The notes: generated by a model from the letters alone, not told the origin. Counted from the first letter of the stretch, positions 21,175 through 36,300 are shown. The stretch is DNA of 64,000 nucleotides from Macquaria australasica (GCA_005408345.1 SEMN01000271.1:248001-312000); one strand, 5' to 3'. Numbers and translations are program-made.

Positions 21175-22178
21175 CTCCACGTTAGGTGCCGAAACATCAC
21201 GAGCAGCGGATCACTGTCCGTCCTGCTCCGGTAGGGAGCCACTGACTCAGGACATGACTGATAGCAACTAGTTAAGTACCGGCTTCCGAGAAGATTTCCT
21301 CTGGGAAAAGGGAAAACTGGATACAGAGGGTAGAGAAAGCGTCAAATATATATTTTGCTTTTACATCAGAGGTCGCGATCTGAAAAAGACCGTGTTCGCT
21401 TACAGTTACGACACTGCTGGACGCTACCGCTGCAGGAGTCGGTCAAGTGCGGTGAACTTTGGGCATATCATTTGGTTGCTGTTTTATAGTTTGCAACTTT
21501 CTCAGGGTACATTTAACCGCTCTTCTTTAGGCATTATCACGACAGGATGTTCTTAGCCCGCTGGATTTGAACATGTTAGCAGTAAATGATTTACTAAAGC
21601 ATGTCTGCGGCAGACCCGCTTTGCTGATAGTAGGCATCGCTGGAGACGCTTTTGTAAAGTGCACTTTCAAGGTTACTAATTAGGCGACGACTTTGACGTT
21701 AATGAAATGAAGTGAGACGTGCGCTCTCGTGGGTAACTCCGGCTACAGATAACAGAGCGCACTAACTGTGAAACTTCGAGGAGAAAGCCGTATGGACTCA
21801 TAGGCTCACCCCTGAGTGAAGACAAGTCACTGGCGTTTATGGAGGGTCCGGTTGTGGTGCGGCTCTGACTAAATCTGGAGTGGAGCTCTTTTCCAGGATG
21901 CACGTGCGCTGTTGAAGACCGTTGTAGCATTCTTGCTAGGGAACAGTTTACTACAGTGTTTTTTATTAGGGCTTTTGCCGCATAAACTAGCAACACTGCG
22001 AGTAAAAACTCGTCAAAGACATCGTTTTACACCGCCGAGATCCCGCAGCGCCCGGACCATGGCCTCCACCTCACGGAACAGCTGCTTCTGGTTGCTCTGG
22101 AGACGAATCTTCCTCGCGCTCTCCGTGTGTGCGCTTGGGGCGCGTGGAGTGGAGGATGACAGCACCTTCAACGCAGAG
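21110..22178. promoter_or_regulatory. mmp15: CpG-rich region, likely mmp15 promoter and 5' UTR (possibly bidirectional)
   Basis: CpG dinucleotides are far denser here than in the flanks, for example around 21150-21240, 21400-21440 and 22020-22140. It covers the mmp15 start exon and, on the other strand, the first exon of the candidate divergent model. No TATA box is evident, as expected for a CpG promoter. The exact start of transcription cannot be seen. Confidence 0.6.
22059..22178 (+). CDS. mmp15: mmp15 exon 1: signal peptide
   Basis: 40 codons, phase 0 at the exit, donor GTAAAA. It encodes MASTSRNSCFWLLWRRIFLA, then LSVCALGARGVEDD. The reading frame stays open upstream to about 21912 but has no upstream ATG in frame, so this ATG is the start. 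Confidence 0.93.
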
Positions 22179-25100
22179 GTAAAACACAGCAGGACCCACT
22201 AAATAATGCTCCTTACTTACTAGCTGCGGTGAACGAACAGCAGCAGAGGCTCAGGACGGCTTTCTGTTTTATTAACTCGAGCAACGTTAGCTCCGCATCC
22301 TTCGAAAATGACCAAAAGGCATGGTGACAAGCAGCGCTTTGCTTCCACAAAAAGCAGGGATTCAATATAAAAGAAGTCTACAATTTGAAACGCTCTTTGC
22401 TCAAGTCAAGTAAGTTAAAATAAACATATAACAGTGCAGTTCAAATGGTGTTCCTCTGTTAATTAATATACATTAACGATAGACCCTTTTCAAAGCAGAC
22501 GTTTTGACTTGTCAAAGCAGGAAACGCGCAGGTGTAATTAATAATATTAATGATGGCTGCATTCCCTTTAGGAGAGCCAGTATTGTGGAGTGTATATCTG
22601 GTGTTGTGTATGCTCACTCAATAACATGGCTTACTGGGACACTTAATGGAATGGAGCCATCCTTAACGTCATGACTTTTCCTGCTTTGGCAAGTCAAAAT
22701 GTCTGCAGTGTAAAGTTTACATATAGTTTATAGTTTAATGGTTGTTCCTGTGTGCCTCATTTTAATCGACTCATATTAAGGCATGGTATTTACCTGTGTG
22801 ATAGTTTGAGACACCCAGCCAATCAGAATTGATGCAGGACTATCCAGTGAGGGCACGGCATCTGGTTTATGTTACTAATATTAATTACATTGTTATTGTA
22901 ATACCCATAACCCACTCTTATTTTCCCATGTGGTTCATTTAGTTAGCAAAGTATGTTGACTGGCAGGTGTGCATGTCGTTTACATGACAAGGGCTTCAAA
23001 AATCTTCCTGTAGGTTGCCCTATAGGACCGCCACTTCTTTCAGTGACTGGATATTTTTTAGTTAAGGCATTTTTGTTCTTCTGGGCACCCCTGTCACACC
23101 ATTTTCAAAAACACTTGGTGGTCTCCGGACTGTTCTTTGATAATCGCTGTGCTAGAATTTTGGAATCCTGTCCTTAAAACGCAGGTGAATGGGCAAACAT
23201 ACACAAAAGCAAAGCATTATGCTCATGGACACTTGTACTGATCATCACTTTAGGAACCATTGTTTGGTGAATTATTTGGGATCAAACTTGTCACAGTACA
23301 GAGCCGAGTTCTCCAACAAGATATCCAGTGGGGTCTTTCCTCTTGGCCAGTCATTTTTTGTAATTCTCATAAAGTCTCTGACCTCTTAACCGTTACACTT
23401 TTTTCCGTTTATTTTGGTATGTCATTAGACGCTAAAGTGTGCCAAAGTGTCAAGTTGGGACGGGAGCCAGCTCGTCTTGCATTCTTGTTACACCAGGGCC
23501 AGCCTTTTATCCAGCACGTTTGTTTGTTTTGAGAGACAATTTAAGGGATAAGAGCTGGCTTTATACCTAGAAGAAGGTGATTAGTGGTGGAGCGACAGAC
23601 TGACAGACAGACACAGAGACCGCCCGGCCATTAGAGGTGAGCTTGCATTACCAAACTCAGTTACCAGGGGGTCTGGTTGTCAGTCAGGTTACAACATATT
23701 CTTATGGGGTGTTAACATAGCTGTGGTGTGTGTGTGTGCATGCAGGTGTGTGTGCTAATGTGCCTTACTGAGACAAGAGACGGAGGGTTTACACAATGTG
23801 TGGACTGATTTGAAATTCCTAAGCACTTGTTGCTAAATGTGTGTGCGCGTGTGTATGTGTGTGTGTAACAACTGTGTTAGCCATGTTTTCTGTTTAACAT
23901 TTGGAATGCTCCATACAAGTGTTACTTGATGAACTTAAAGAAGTCATGTTGTTCGTTTACTGATGATGGGCCTGCTGATCTCCATGAGCTGCCCTCTAAT
24001 CTTTATGATAGGGGACCCTGCTTTTATGAAGTCACTGATGGCCATCCTGTGCCTTTGTGGCTGATGAATGCTTCTCTGGAGTCTGAGAAGAACTTTTGTT
24101 GTCATTCACAAGAGCCTTAATAGGGGTTATAGAAATTTTGGAGTGTGAACAGAAAATAGGCTGGGATTTCAGTGGTGAGAAGGAGGAGGTATAAAGTATA
24201 CTATATAGTCTATGGTCTAAAATAAAGGAGAGGTAAAGGAGGACTTGATCAACATAATCAACATATGAAATTGCACAAAATTACACAACATGTTAAAGTG
24301 ATACCTTGTGTGGTTTGTTTCAAAGCCCGTATCTGTAAAACAAACCCAGATTATAGAGACAGAGCGCAACGCCTCATACTCTGAAAACCACGCCCACCGG
24401 AGGGGAAAACAATCGGGGCCACAGTATGCAACCAAGGGCTGAAACACTAACAAAATGCTAGTAGCTGGCTAAAAACATTAGATATCAGCATGTCAGAGGA
24501 TTATTCTATCACCCTGTGTCTACTAGAGAGGAAAAGATATATTGACAAACTCAGTGTTGTCGGTCTATCTCAGTGTCTCTTCTCAAGCTAAGTTACTGTA
24601 GTTAGATAAGGCACCTGCAAACATAATACTGCATAGCTTTCTGATTTAGCCACATTCCACTGTCAAAATGCTTTAGCTTAACTTACAGCAATATAGTTGG
24701 TCTAAAACTGACGTTTGGATATTTGACTGACCAGTAGCCTACTGGCAGTATGCTTGCTGCACACGTAGACATACTGATTGTCTCATTCTTCCTGCTGATG
24801 CCTCACGTCTGTATCCACTTTTGTCTTCTTAAAGTCTCAGTTGGTAGTGCATCCAACCACACAGCAGCTTTTAGGCATGTTTCTGTTGTTTGCTAGCAGA
24901 CCCAAGTGACAAGGAGGCACCTTGACGCAATGCAAAGTCAATGGAGAGCGATGAATTGTTTTCCCTTCCGGTGTGGGCGGGACTTAATTGCGCTCTGCCT
25001 CTATGTTGAATTGTGTTGAAACTATATTACACACCTACTCTACAGTTTATTCACATGCTGAAATACATCATCTCATATTCAATCTGATCTGTGTAGTTCA

Positions 25101-26153
25101 GTCCATGTGTCTGAGACCTCAACTCCTACTCTGTCTGGACAAAAAGGATGAAGTGGGAGGGTAGAAGAATGACGGAAAAGAGAGGGATTGAGAGTGTGAC
25201 TAGAATTGGAGAAATTTTGATAGAAAAACGGGATATGTCGCAATGGCCGAGAGGAATCTGCTGTGGAGTTATTTATGAAAGTGGGAAAGGGAGACGAAGA
25301 CAGAGAGAGAAAGTTGACGGGGAAGGTAGTGGTCAGTCTCAGCTGTGCAGCATGTGATGGCTGAATGTGACAGCTGTTTTCTAACTGGGACACACACATA
25401 CATCACACACACAGGCTCTGCACAGGCATGCTGGGCCTGGGACTCCAAGGCATCTTAGGAAGTACAATGGACCCTCTTGTCTGAAGAGAGAGAGCTGTGA
25501 GAGAATAGGAGAGAAAAGAGGATGAGAGAGTGCAGAAAGAAACATGAACATGATAAGACAGGGCTGTATAGAGAGGATAAAAAAAGTGTGCAGCAGCAAT
25601 CTTTAGCTAAAGCAAAGTAATAGTAGTGAGGAGAGGGGTAATAATCAGTGACTTATTGCAGCACATAACTGGACAACTTCCTCAATCCGTGTCCTCCTTG
25701 TATTCGTGTAATCTGCAGCGTGTCGTCTCTTCCAGCCGCTTCCCCCCCTGCTCCCCTGTCACCATGTCCACAAAGACTCACGTTGCTACAGCAGTGGGAC
25801 GAGGCAAGGGAGCGTGTATTTGTGTATTTATTTATATGTTTTTGGGTATTTCCTTTGTTTTGCAAAATCATTTGTGTTTATGTGTCCTTGCTTGCTCTAT
25901 TTGAATGTCTGTCCATATCCAGAAAAAGGGTGATGTCTGTTTGCCTCTCTAACTCCATGTGTGCCTCATGAAATCTTCAAATTGAACAAATGAAATTCTC
26001 TTCCTCCTCTCTGTCTGTCTGTCTCTTTCTTTCTGCCTATTCCATTTACTTATCCACCGTCTTGCTAGGACTTTGGAGGGGTAAGAGACAGCATTGGCAG
26101 CAGACCAAGCCTCGGAATAAAAGCTCTGTTAGTATCTTGGCTGACATTGTGGT

Positions 26154-26184
<31 letters not shown>

Positions 26185-29100
26185 TCCTGGCGGGTTTTAC
26201 AACTCCTTGTATATTGCTGGGTCTGGTTTTGGCAGGTAAGCTCAAGGACTCTTTGAAAGACCATTTAATATATGAGGCCTAGCGTACATGCGCACCCACC
26301 CACAAACTCAGACACACACAAGCACTCCCCTATTATTCCTGTTGTCTAATACTTGTTTTGTACTCAGCCCAGCTGATGAGGGAAGGTGAGCGGCCGGCCG
26401 GACTCAAATACTTTACTGTTTTAGACGGTGGGGATGGGGGTGAGGGGTGGCAAGGGGTTCATACACCACCATACATCTTCCCAACAGCACTGCAGCTCTG
26501 CCCTTGTATGCGACTACAGCCTGTTGTAAATATTTGCTGGGAATGGACAGACAGAGAGTTTAAGGACAACATCAGATACCTGGATATACGCAAAGGCACA
26601 CACACCACAAAGACACAAACATCAACAGACATGAAGGCATTTCCCTTTTTTCTCAAGGACTGTCATTGCAGTTCATTGCAGTCTTTTATTGGAATTCTGA
26701 TGGGAATTACAGTTTTACTCCGCTGTTTCTCCCACAGTGTCTGTTGTGGTTGGATGATTGTTAGTGGGTGAATTACAGCAAGGGCTTTGTTTTTATCTTC
26801 AGGCAGCATGAAACAGCAATCAATACTGCTCCTGAAAGATTGTCATTTAGGAAATTCAGTTATTCCCCCCCCCCCACACACACACACACACACACACACA
26901 CATCTGTTGTGATGAAATCAAACTCTTTGGTAAGGTGCTCTTTGAATATTTGATACTGAACAATTGGCCATTTACTAAAACCCTCCCCCAAACCGCTATG
27001 GTCCAGTCTCTTGCTTAGCAATTGTAAAGCCTTGTTTATACTCGCGCGAGACACCGTGACACGGGGCTCTGCAGATGTCGCATGAGCTATGAGCTTGCAA
27101 AGAGGCATTTATGCTTAACATGCTATCCGTTGCGGTTTTCTTCGAAACACCAGGGGGCGTACAAAAGGAAACATTCTGTGAATAAGCAAGAAGTCAACGA
27201 GTTTTACCGGAAGATCGTCATAAACCAACATGGCTGCACTCGCTGCACTAGAGGTCGTTGTTGCTGAGGAAGAATTTAACTATTAAATCTATTAAATGTG
27301 GTGACAATCTCTCTCCATGAGTTCAGAATCATTTGGCTGTCCCTGTGGTCTCTGATGGAAGGCTGTAGAGGTGCTTGTAAAGGCTTACCTGCTCGGCCAG
27401 TCCAGCTTTGAAGGCGTCCGTGTTGAAATGAAATGCTCAGGGTGCGTCGCGCACGTTGCCTAGTTACAAAAATTTGGAGGTGAGCCTTCGTGCTTGATGC
27501 AAGTTACATGACTACGTCATTTTTGGAGCACAGACCCTCGCGCGAGGAAAGCTGCCCCGCTTAACCAGGCACGGTAGGCCTGTCAAGCTTCTCCAAATGC
27601 TAAAGTGGGATCCATGGGACTGTAGTAAGTAGTCTGCATCTAAAGAGTTTGCAGGGCGGTGTCTTTTTTGATCACCTTTTCAAAACCAAAAGCCAACAAA
27701 TGCATTTATGTATGTTGCCATCAAGTGCATATTTAAGCCCCATTTGCACGGTTTTTGTTTTAAAACAAGTCAGTCGGAGACAGTGTAGGAAATTAAAAAA
27801 ATATTTCGGGGTAACTTTTGCCCCCACTGTCTAAAACATTGGGGCATTTCCAAAATTTTGGGGGCAAAAATAGGAAATGAGCCCAAATTAAAATGCATAA
27901 TGTTACATCAATCACCAGCTTGTGCATGAGTAAATATTTAGCAAACATACTATTTGTTCGAAAGAGATGTGTGCAATCATGTGGAAAAAATATGCAATTT
28001 AAAAAACACAATCACAAACAGCAGTGATACTATTTCTAATAAATATAGTGGATGAGGAGATTTTTAAATTTCATTCATTAATATTGTTTATAATAGATTA
28101 TTAGTGTGTTTCGTACCAGATTTGGAGAAAATAGAACAGATGCCGAAACTCTGCAGAGCGCAAGGTGGCCACGGAGCTCCGCAGCCCGGTGCCTCCTGTC
28201 TTAACAGCCCAATTGGTTAACATGGGCACCAAAAGGAAGCGGGCTCCTCCTGTCTGAACCCAGCGTTATTTGCTGGGGGTGGCGTTGGTGACGACCTAGG
28301 ATTGCTTTCTTCGTTAACAGTTGGAGTTTTTTTAATGAGGTACTGGTCCGTCACAGCAGCTACTTCACTGCAGGTGCAGGATCACCTGGCCTCTGCCAGT
28401 CAGGTATCGTAACAGTATTGTAAACAACAACGCTGTTTGTGCAAGTGTGCATTAGACACGGAAATTAAATGAATTGAATGAAAATAAAATGAAGGATTAG
28501 GATATTGGCCTAAACTGGTAAATATTTCTTTTTTTCTCAAAATCTTGGGGGCAATTTTAGCTCCATAATCACGTTTTTTAGGGGCAAATCTGAGATTTCT
28601 TGGGGCATTTTTGCCCTTTGCCCCCACTAATTTCCAATGCTGGAGATGGAGTTTTCAACCCACAGCTAGGTACAGCTGATAAAATCTGCCAGCAACAATT
28701 GTCATTTCAGTTGGCGAAATCAATAGTCACTGGCCGTTGTTTCAAAAATACCAAAAGATTTAGAACAGTAAATCTGCCAGCGTTACACTGTAAACTGAAT
28801 TATGTGCCATGCAAGAACAGAAAACTTGACAGTAAATACAGGAGGTGGGGCTTAGCAATCGGGTAATTGTGTTGAATTATTGTTCACCTGATATACTGAT
28901 GTTGTTGTTGGTTAGTAAAAAACATCTATGCTGAAGTTTGAGATGTAAAGAGAAGAGTGTGAGTTGGTGTGTGTGTGAGAGAGAGAGAGAGCATTTAGAT
29001 AGAGTTTCAGGAAGTGCATGTTTGTGTTTGAGTGTGTGTGTGTGTTTGTAATTGTGTGTCAGTGTAAAATAATATTCTGAGTTCTTTCTACAGCTCTACA

Positions 29101-30336
29101 ACTACAAAATAAAATAATAGAGGTGTGAAACAGGCAATAAGATAACACTTTATTGATAGAGTGAGCAGAAAGGGAAAAAAACTGATGGAACAACAGACGT
29201 GAACACGCCACAGAGCAGCCTGTTTTTACAAATGTGTTTGGAGATGTGACAAAGATGAAATAGATTTTTGAAGGTTTGAGCTCCTCAGGCCAAGTGCTCC
29301 AAAGCCTGAGGGCTCAAATACTTTAGATTTTCACCCTAGACCTCCAATAAATAGACTATAAAGACATGACATCTCAGGTGCAGAGTAACAAATAATTTCC
29401 CTCACCGCACTGTACCTTTGAGTTACTTGTGTTTTCACAAGTTACTTGTGTTTGAATTTGAAGAAATGTTCTGCATTGACTCAATTCAATTTTAAAGCAA
29501 CCAGTACAAGCATAACAAGACCAGAGACGTGTTCACCTGCTTTTACTTTAAACATTTGATATTCTTTTATTTTAGTGCATTTTCTTGGCAAACGACTGTG
29601 CAGGATTTCCAGCAGCTGTCAGAAGAGCTCAATACACTTTTATGATATAAACCCCTAACCTTCAGGGAAAAAGAGAAGAGGTTCTACTTCAACAAAGGCC
29701 ATATATTTAATGGGTGACAGTAGTCATCTACTATCTTAATTGATCACACAAAGGATGAGATGCTGTCAGGATCTGTCAGACTCAGCTCAGCAATTGACAG
29801 TGATTGATTGATGAAGCATTATGCGTTCACTTCATGAAAATTAATCACAGCAGCACTGCAAGGACTGGTCTAATGGTGGAGGAAGGACATGCAGACAAAT
29901 TATTGTTTTTCTCCAGCTGGGAATGTTGGAGGCAAAGTGCTTTGGTTGAAGTTAGATTGAGGTTTGATATCACCAGCTGGGCTAATGTCAGTAGCTCTGT
30001 AATGATAATATAAATTCTTCTCATCAGTGGGTGATTTCAAAGAGGAGCACAGGTCCACACCATTGCCCTTTGACCTTTTTATTACATCCAATCATAGGAC
30101 ACTCAGAGCAGAGGGTTAACAGAGAAAATCAAGAAAGATCTGGGAGACCCTTTTTAATTTGTTTTTCTTGGACTCTGGAGACCTTTTGTTTGTGTAGGAC
30201 ACGCACACATACAGCAAATAAACCCTTTGTCTGGGTGGGGGGTTTCCACCTCCACTAACCAGTTTGGTGGGCAATACATGTATGTGACCACAGCACTTAT
30301 ACAGTATATCATATACAGCATTTATATTTGAAAGAT

Positions 30337-30369
<33 letters not shown>

Positions 30370-33300
30370 TGAGAGAGAAAGACTGAAAGAGGTGAGTTGA
30401 GCTGTGTCTTAATTTGTGTTCTTCCGTACTTCAGTTACTATTTTGAGTGCATAAGTGCGTTCACACTGACAATTATGGCAAAATGCAGTGTACTATGAGT
30501 ACCCGGATGATGTACTCATAACAGTCAAAAGGTTGAGTGTGGAACGCTGCACACTTCTCACCCTCAATGGTCGCCATCTTGGCTACATAGCGGAAGGGGA
30601 GGGGCCATGGATGTATTATAAGAACTGGATACCGGACCCAAAGATGGTGCCTGTTCAGTCCAATGAGAATTGCTCGCCTGGCGCATATGCCAAAAATTTT
30701 TTCTAGCTTCTGGGTTTAATTCCAGGGGATGCAGCCCACTGAATATACACAGTAGTGTTTCTCCCGTTGGCCCCGCCTGTAAGTTCCCGCTCGGCCAATA
30801 GTGATGACACACACAGATTTTCACACAGATTTTTAAATCGCTTTTGTCGACTCAAGGAAAGTTTTACAAATATGAAACCTCCATGGATCATAAATTCATA
30901 ATAGAACGAGTCATAACTGACCTTGTTTGCAGTTCGAGGTGTCCTGTCAACAGTTTTACAGACATCTCTTTTACAATGGTGGCCTATGGGGAAAATGCTT
31001 TTTGGGCCGCAGGGGATTTTTTTTTCTGCAATACCATGAGTGGCCACTGGGAAAAAATGGAAGCAAGGCTGAGTGGTGCGCCCTATCCAGGTGTTATTAT
31101 ACATCCATGGGAGGGACCACCAACCTATGAAAATGGGTAATAAAATTGAATTGAAGTGTACACAGTGTACTACATGAAAGTGTACTAACAGAAGTATCTA
31201 AATTGAGACACAGCATTGGTTTTTATGGCTTTAAAGGAGTGGGTAAGTAAACACAGATTATCAAGTAGTATTTTATATTGTGAAAGATGGGCGTCAACTT
31301 GAGACACAGACGCTCACACAGCTACATGCATGAGCACACATGCACACTCAGACGCACACCCTTTTACATTCCCTGCACCACCATGGGGAGTGTGTCCAAG
31401 TGTAGGCGTATCTAGTATCTCAGACTACCCAATATGCAAGTGCTTGTGTGTGCGTGTGTGTGATATTAGGTTTCTACATAACAGGTGGGATAGACTTTGC
31501 GTCATCTGTGATTGGGTCAAGTATCACGTTTTCTCCCTCAAGTCTGTCATTAACCCCCACCCCCCCCATCCCTCCCAGTTACATACTCCAAGAATACAGT
31601 CAGATACAGAAGGCCTCACTGTGTTCTCATACAGGCCTGAAACTGATGGTACTTTTTTTTTAAACAAAAAACTGCTGCAACAACACAAGATCAAATAACA
31701 AATCTCCACAAAGACTGAGTACCGACGCAAATCTCATGTCATGTCATCATGTTACAGAAGCTGAAGCTGAGGAGGAGACTAACTTCATGGTCGCTTCAGT
31801 TCATTGCTCTCAGCTGTAAACACCACAAATTGCCCACATGCTCATGAAGCAGCTGTTCCTGTTTCCATAGTTTCTATTTAATTTTCTTGTCATATTATGT
31901 CTGTGTAGAGTGAGCTGTCGAGATTTAAAGACTTATTGTTGTGAACATATTCTGTCTTTTGGTAAATCTTTATTTCGCTGTTGCTGTCAGCTTCAGTAAT
32001 GTAAAAATGAGCTCTGGTTCAAGTGAGACATAGATGATATGTCTTTATTTCCTTTATGTTTTTCTTCCTGGCTGTGTCTGCAGTCATGGCTGAGGATATA
32101 CGGTTACCTGCCCCAGGCCAGCAGACAGATGTCAACCATGCGATCAGCTCAGATCCTGTCCAATGCTATCAGCGACATGCAGCGGTTCTACAGCTTGAAG
32201 GTCACTGGACGGATGGACCCTCAAACCATCAGGTCAGCGGGGCTTATCTATGACATTTTTTTTTAATTTAGACACACTCATATGGACCAGCCCCCAAAAC
32301 ACTGTCCTGCAACTCATTTTGGGTCCCAAACTTTAGTCAAATTGTTACTTTTAACTTTTAAGGATGATTTGGAATAGAATTTGGAAATATCGACTTTTAA
32401 CAGGATTAGCTGGTCAAATCCTCAGTGGTATAAAAGAATAGGTAATGTTTTCCCTTCCTCAAGGACTGCCGTTGAGCAAGGTGCACATTCTCCTGAGTTG
32501 CTTTAGAGGAACTGCTCAGTTAGGGCCCTATAAAATCCGTTTGAATTTTTTCCAGATTCCGTTTTATTTTTTCCCAAATTCCGTGTTTTTCTGTTTTAAT
32601 TTTTATGACTTCTGTGTATTATGATTTAAGCACATTTTGTCATCAGAAAAGTCTAATCATGTGAATAAAATGTCAACAATTCAATAACAAAATATTGTAT
32701 TTGATTTTGATCTCCCGCTCCAATAGAGCCCTGCCCTCGGTGAAACACCAACACCGAGAGCAGAGGACAGAAGCAGCGTGTCCGTAAATGACACCAAAAC
32801 ATAGTAGCCTAGTTTTTTCTGTTCATTCGGCTTAGGTGCTGGGAAAAAAATGCTTATAATGGAAGGGAAAACTGATTTTTATACATGCATCCACAATATT
32901 CTGCGTTTTACAGTTGATTCCATTTTTATTATCAAATTCCACAATTCCATCGTGGAAATCATAGTACCCTACTCAGTAGCCTGGCTTTACTAGGCAGCTC
33001 ACAGACACAGACATCAAGAGGATAAAGTAGGGGTTTTAACATCATTCTCTCCTTCATCTCTTCTCTTGGGTGCTCCTTCCTTGGGTACACACACATCTCT
33101 TGCCTGCGCCTGACCTCTTTCAACTCCTTCAGTGCCATGAAGAGACCCCGTTGCGGAGTGCCTGACAAGTTTGGAGGCCAGATCAAAACTAACGTGCGGC
33201 GGAAACGCTATGCCCTCACCGGTCATAAATGGAACAAGAGCCACCTCACTTACAGGTAACAAAAAGACGTTCTGTTTGTAAAGAAAATATAACCTGCCAC

Positions 33301-36300
33301 AAATGCACAAGTTAGTACATGCAAAAAGTCTGTCTTTTCTGTAGGTGGCTACTGTAAAACGTTATGTTGCTTGGGAATCCACAAAGGGATATGTTTTACT
33401 TGAAACACATTTGGGACGCAAGCCTTTGTAAGATTTGTTTTTTCCTCTTCCCCTCTTTGTTCCCATAGTATCCAGAACTACACTCCCAAGATTGGAGAGT
33501 ATAACTCATACGAAGCCATCCGGCGGGCTTTTAAAGTCTGGGAGGGGGTGACCCCATTGACCTTTGACGAAATCCCCTACCAGGAGATCAAATATGGACG
33601 CCGCAAGGAGCCCGACATCATGATCTTCTTCGCTTCGGGTTTTCATGGAGACAGCTCCCCTTTTGATGGGGAGGGAGGCTTCCTAGCTCATGCCTACTTC
33701 CCTGGACCTGGAATGGGTGGGGACACTCACTTTGACTCCGATGAACCTTGGACAATAGGAAACCAAAACATACAAGGTAAACGGTTACTGTCAGTATAAT
33801 TTGTAATGTTTTTTGTATTATGGATTTTAGGGACAATGGTCATTTTCCTTAGCGACAAAGAGAAAAATAATTAGAAAGCATAAAAAAACTGGAGAAGAAA
33901 ACAATGTTCCAAGCTACTAATCTACAACAAACACCTTTTCCAGGACTTTAAAAAGAAGCACAGCCTGATATGGCTTCAGGTGGGTGGATGTTTTGCTGCA
34001 CAAGTTGAGTCGGTGTGTAGTATGTTTTTGTTTACATGTGTGCAGCTACGCAGACAGCTTGCTGTGTTACAGAGCTTTTTCTTGAGGGCTTGGATGATGC
34101 AAGGGAGTTCCTTAACTTGTGGGGTTATTAGGTCCTTGATAATTTCTGCGAGTGTTCAGCTGCTGAGCAGTTTGCAGCACTAAAGTTGTAATGGATCTCT
34201 ATAATAGATAGCAAACAGCTGTCCCCATCGCTTTCCTCCACACCTAACTAGAGTCGGCACAGCTCAGCTAGCTACATCATCTCATTTGTCAGGCTCTGCT
34301 GCTCCATTTACCTCTATAAAAGTTCAAAGGTTACATCACACAACCTTTGCCCCAACTGTACCTCCTTATAGTTCTCAAATTTGCCCCCAGTTATGTTGGT
34401 AAGAACTTGTACTGACATACACTAATCCATGAACTCTGTGATCCATGCACCATGGTCTGTACAAGCTGAACTAGGCACATATGCAAGATATTTGTACTCC
34501 TCTGCTATTCAGGACTTCAATTTGCTAAAGTCATTGCCTAAACTTAAACGCATCCCTCAGTCCTTCATGTTTAACCTTTACACTTTCCTCAATATGAACC
34601 CTAAACCCAATTACAAGTCTAGCACTAAACTAATCATATGCAGAAGTGAGAGTTAAGAAAAGATCTTCATTTTTAAGAATCTTTAAGAAGTCTTCAGTTG
34701 CTCTTCTTTCTGTGCACCCATTAACCCTGCTGACTAGAGAGGGATTTTTTTTTTGCGACAATGGGCTTACCTGCCTGGTTATCTACACACACACAGCAGA
34801 CACAGACAGCTAAATGTTGTGTGTGTCCATGTACGACTGTGTGTGTGTGTGTGTCTGTATCCGTGTGATCAGCTGTGTGTGGGATGTGTCGCAGGACAGA
34901 TCACAGGGACGGCGGAATGCCACAGTAAGTGGGAGTGTGTTCCACTCGGGGAGATCTGTAGACTGGTCCCTTTGTTGCACCACGCTACTTCAGCTTAAAA
35001 GTACAAACAAATTACAATCTTGTCTGACTTTAGTTAGACAGATGTCCAATTAGTTTTTACAGTCTTCATTTAACTCCGGCATTTTTACTGCCTTCCAATT
35101 GCAAATTCGCTGAAAAATAGCCTGTTTGTGAAATTAGAATTTTGTCATTTTTTCAGCTGGCAAATTCATGCAGTTTGATCCATCAATTGGCTGTTGGACT
35201 GACAGTGTACAATACAGTCAAGAGTATCTTTTTTTCTGTTGTACAGCATTCAGAGCTGACAATCCAACCATTTTGCTTAATTCACTTCATTGTTTGAGTC
35301 ACTTATCAAGCAAAATTGACAACCATTCTATGGTTCTAGCTTCTCAAATATAAAGTTTGCTTCTTTTTCTCTGTTTTATTAACCTGACGCTCCAGATGGT
35401 TTGTTACACAGAACCATCTGAGAAGTCATCCTTGGAAACTGTTTGGAAAACGGCAGGCACTTTCAAAAAATACTCAGCACCGTCTATCACGGGCTAACTT
35501 CAAACAATCAGATCAACGAACCGTATGACATAGTAGGAGAGCCGAAGCTGGTCGGGAGAAGAGCGAAAACCATCTAGTTTTCCATTGAGAAAAGCCTTCA
35601 GTGCCGTTCTTTGCTCTTCTATCAATAAAGAAATACATTTCTCATATAACTGATGCTATAGTAGCATCTATGCTAACCTCTTTAGGACCTTTGTTGTTTT
35701 CAAATGAACAGTTGCTTCTCACTGTCATCACACCTAAACTACGCCCGTAGCTGCCAGTAGTTCTTCATAAGACGCTGATGGTCCAAACCACTGTGGTTTA
35801 GCCACAAGCGCATGACCTGGCAAGATGGATTCTCGCATGATCTCGCGAATCCAGCTGCCTCGCAGGGTAACTGTTTTATATCATTGTAAATTAAATATCT
35901 TTAGGTTGTACACTGTTAGTCGAACAAAACAAACTAGAAAATTGTGACAGGCATTTTTCTTTTCTATTTTCTGACTTTTTATAGACTAGTCTAAATGACT
36001 AATCGATGAATCGGAAAAATAACCCAACCAGTTAGTTGCCACCACTGATGCAGAATAGGGATATTATAGGGGCATTCTCCCAGAACTACCACTATTCATA
36101 TGCTGGTGCAAACAAAAGTAAAGTAGTTTGTACCTTAATCTCACATGAAGCAGCAGAATTGTATAAAGTCTCAGTTAGCAGTCAGTCTGACCTGCTTTTG
36201 GATGGGGTCAAACAAAAACAGACTTAAGCTAAGGGATCAATAATTACACCTAAAAATTTAATATGACAGAAAATCCATTTCTTTCCCTTTCCTTGACTCC

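Larger units (their letters stand above)
22179..32083 (+). other. mmp15: mmp15 intron 1 (9.9 kb)
   Basis: The largest intron. It holds a TIR element (22486-22715), an inverted pair of arms near 24358 and 24950, (AC)n tracts at 26159-26183 and 26866-26902, repeats at 27030-27560 and 27780-28645, a (GT)n tract at 30338-30371 and a long TIR element at 30401-31214. No further exon is evident on either strand. Confidence 0.8.

Noticed and set aside
21026..21271. Plus-strand open frame across the CpG-rich region
   Set aside because: It is the shadow of GC-rich sequence; the minus strand has the better start and donor.
21912..22058. In-frame upstream extension of mmp15
   Set aside because: The frame is open but has no ATG; the ATG at 22059 has a perfect context and gives a normal signal peptide.
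25148..25599. Overlapping open frames on both strands
   Set aside because: Purine-rich sequence without stops in several frames; no domain, start context or splice logic.
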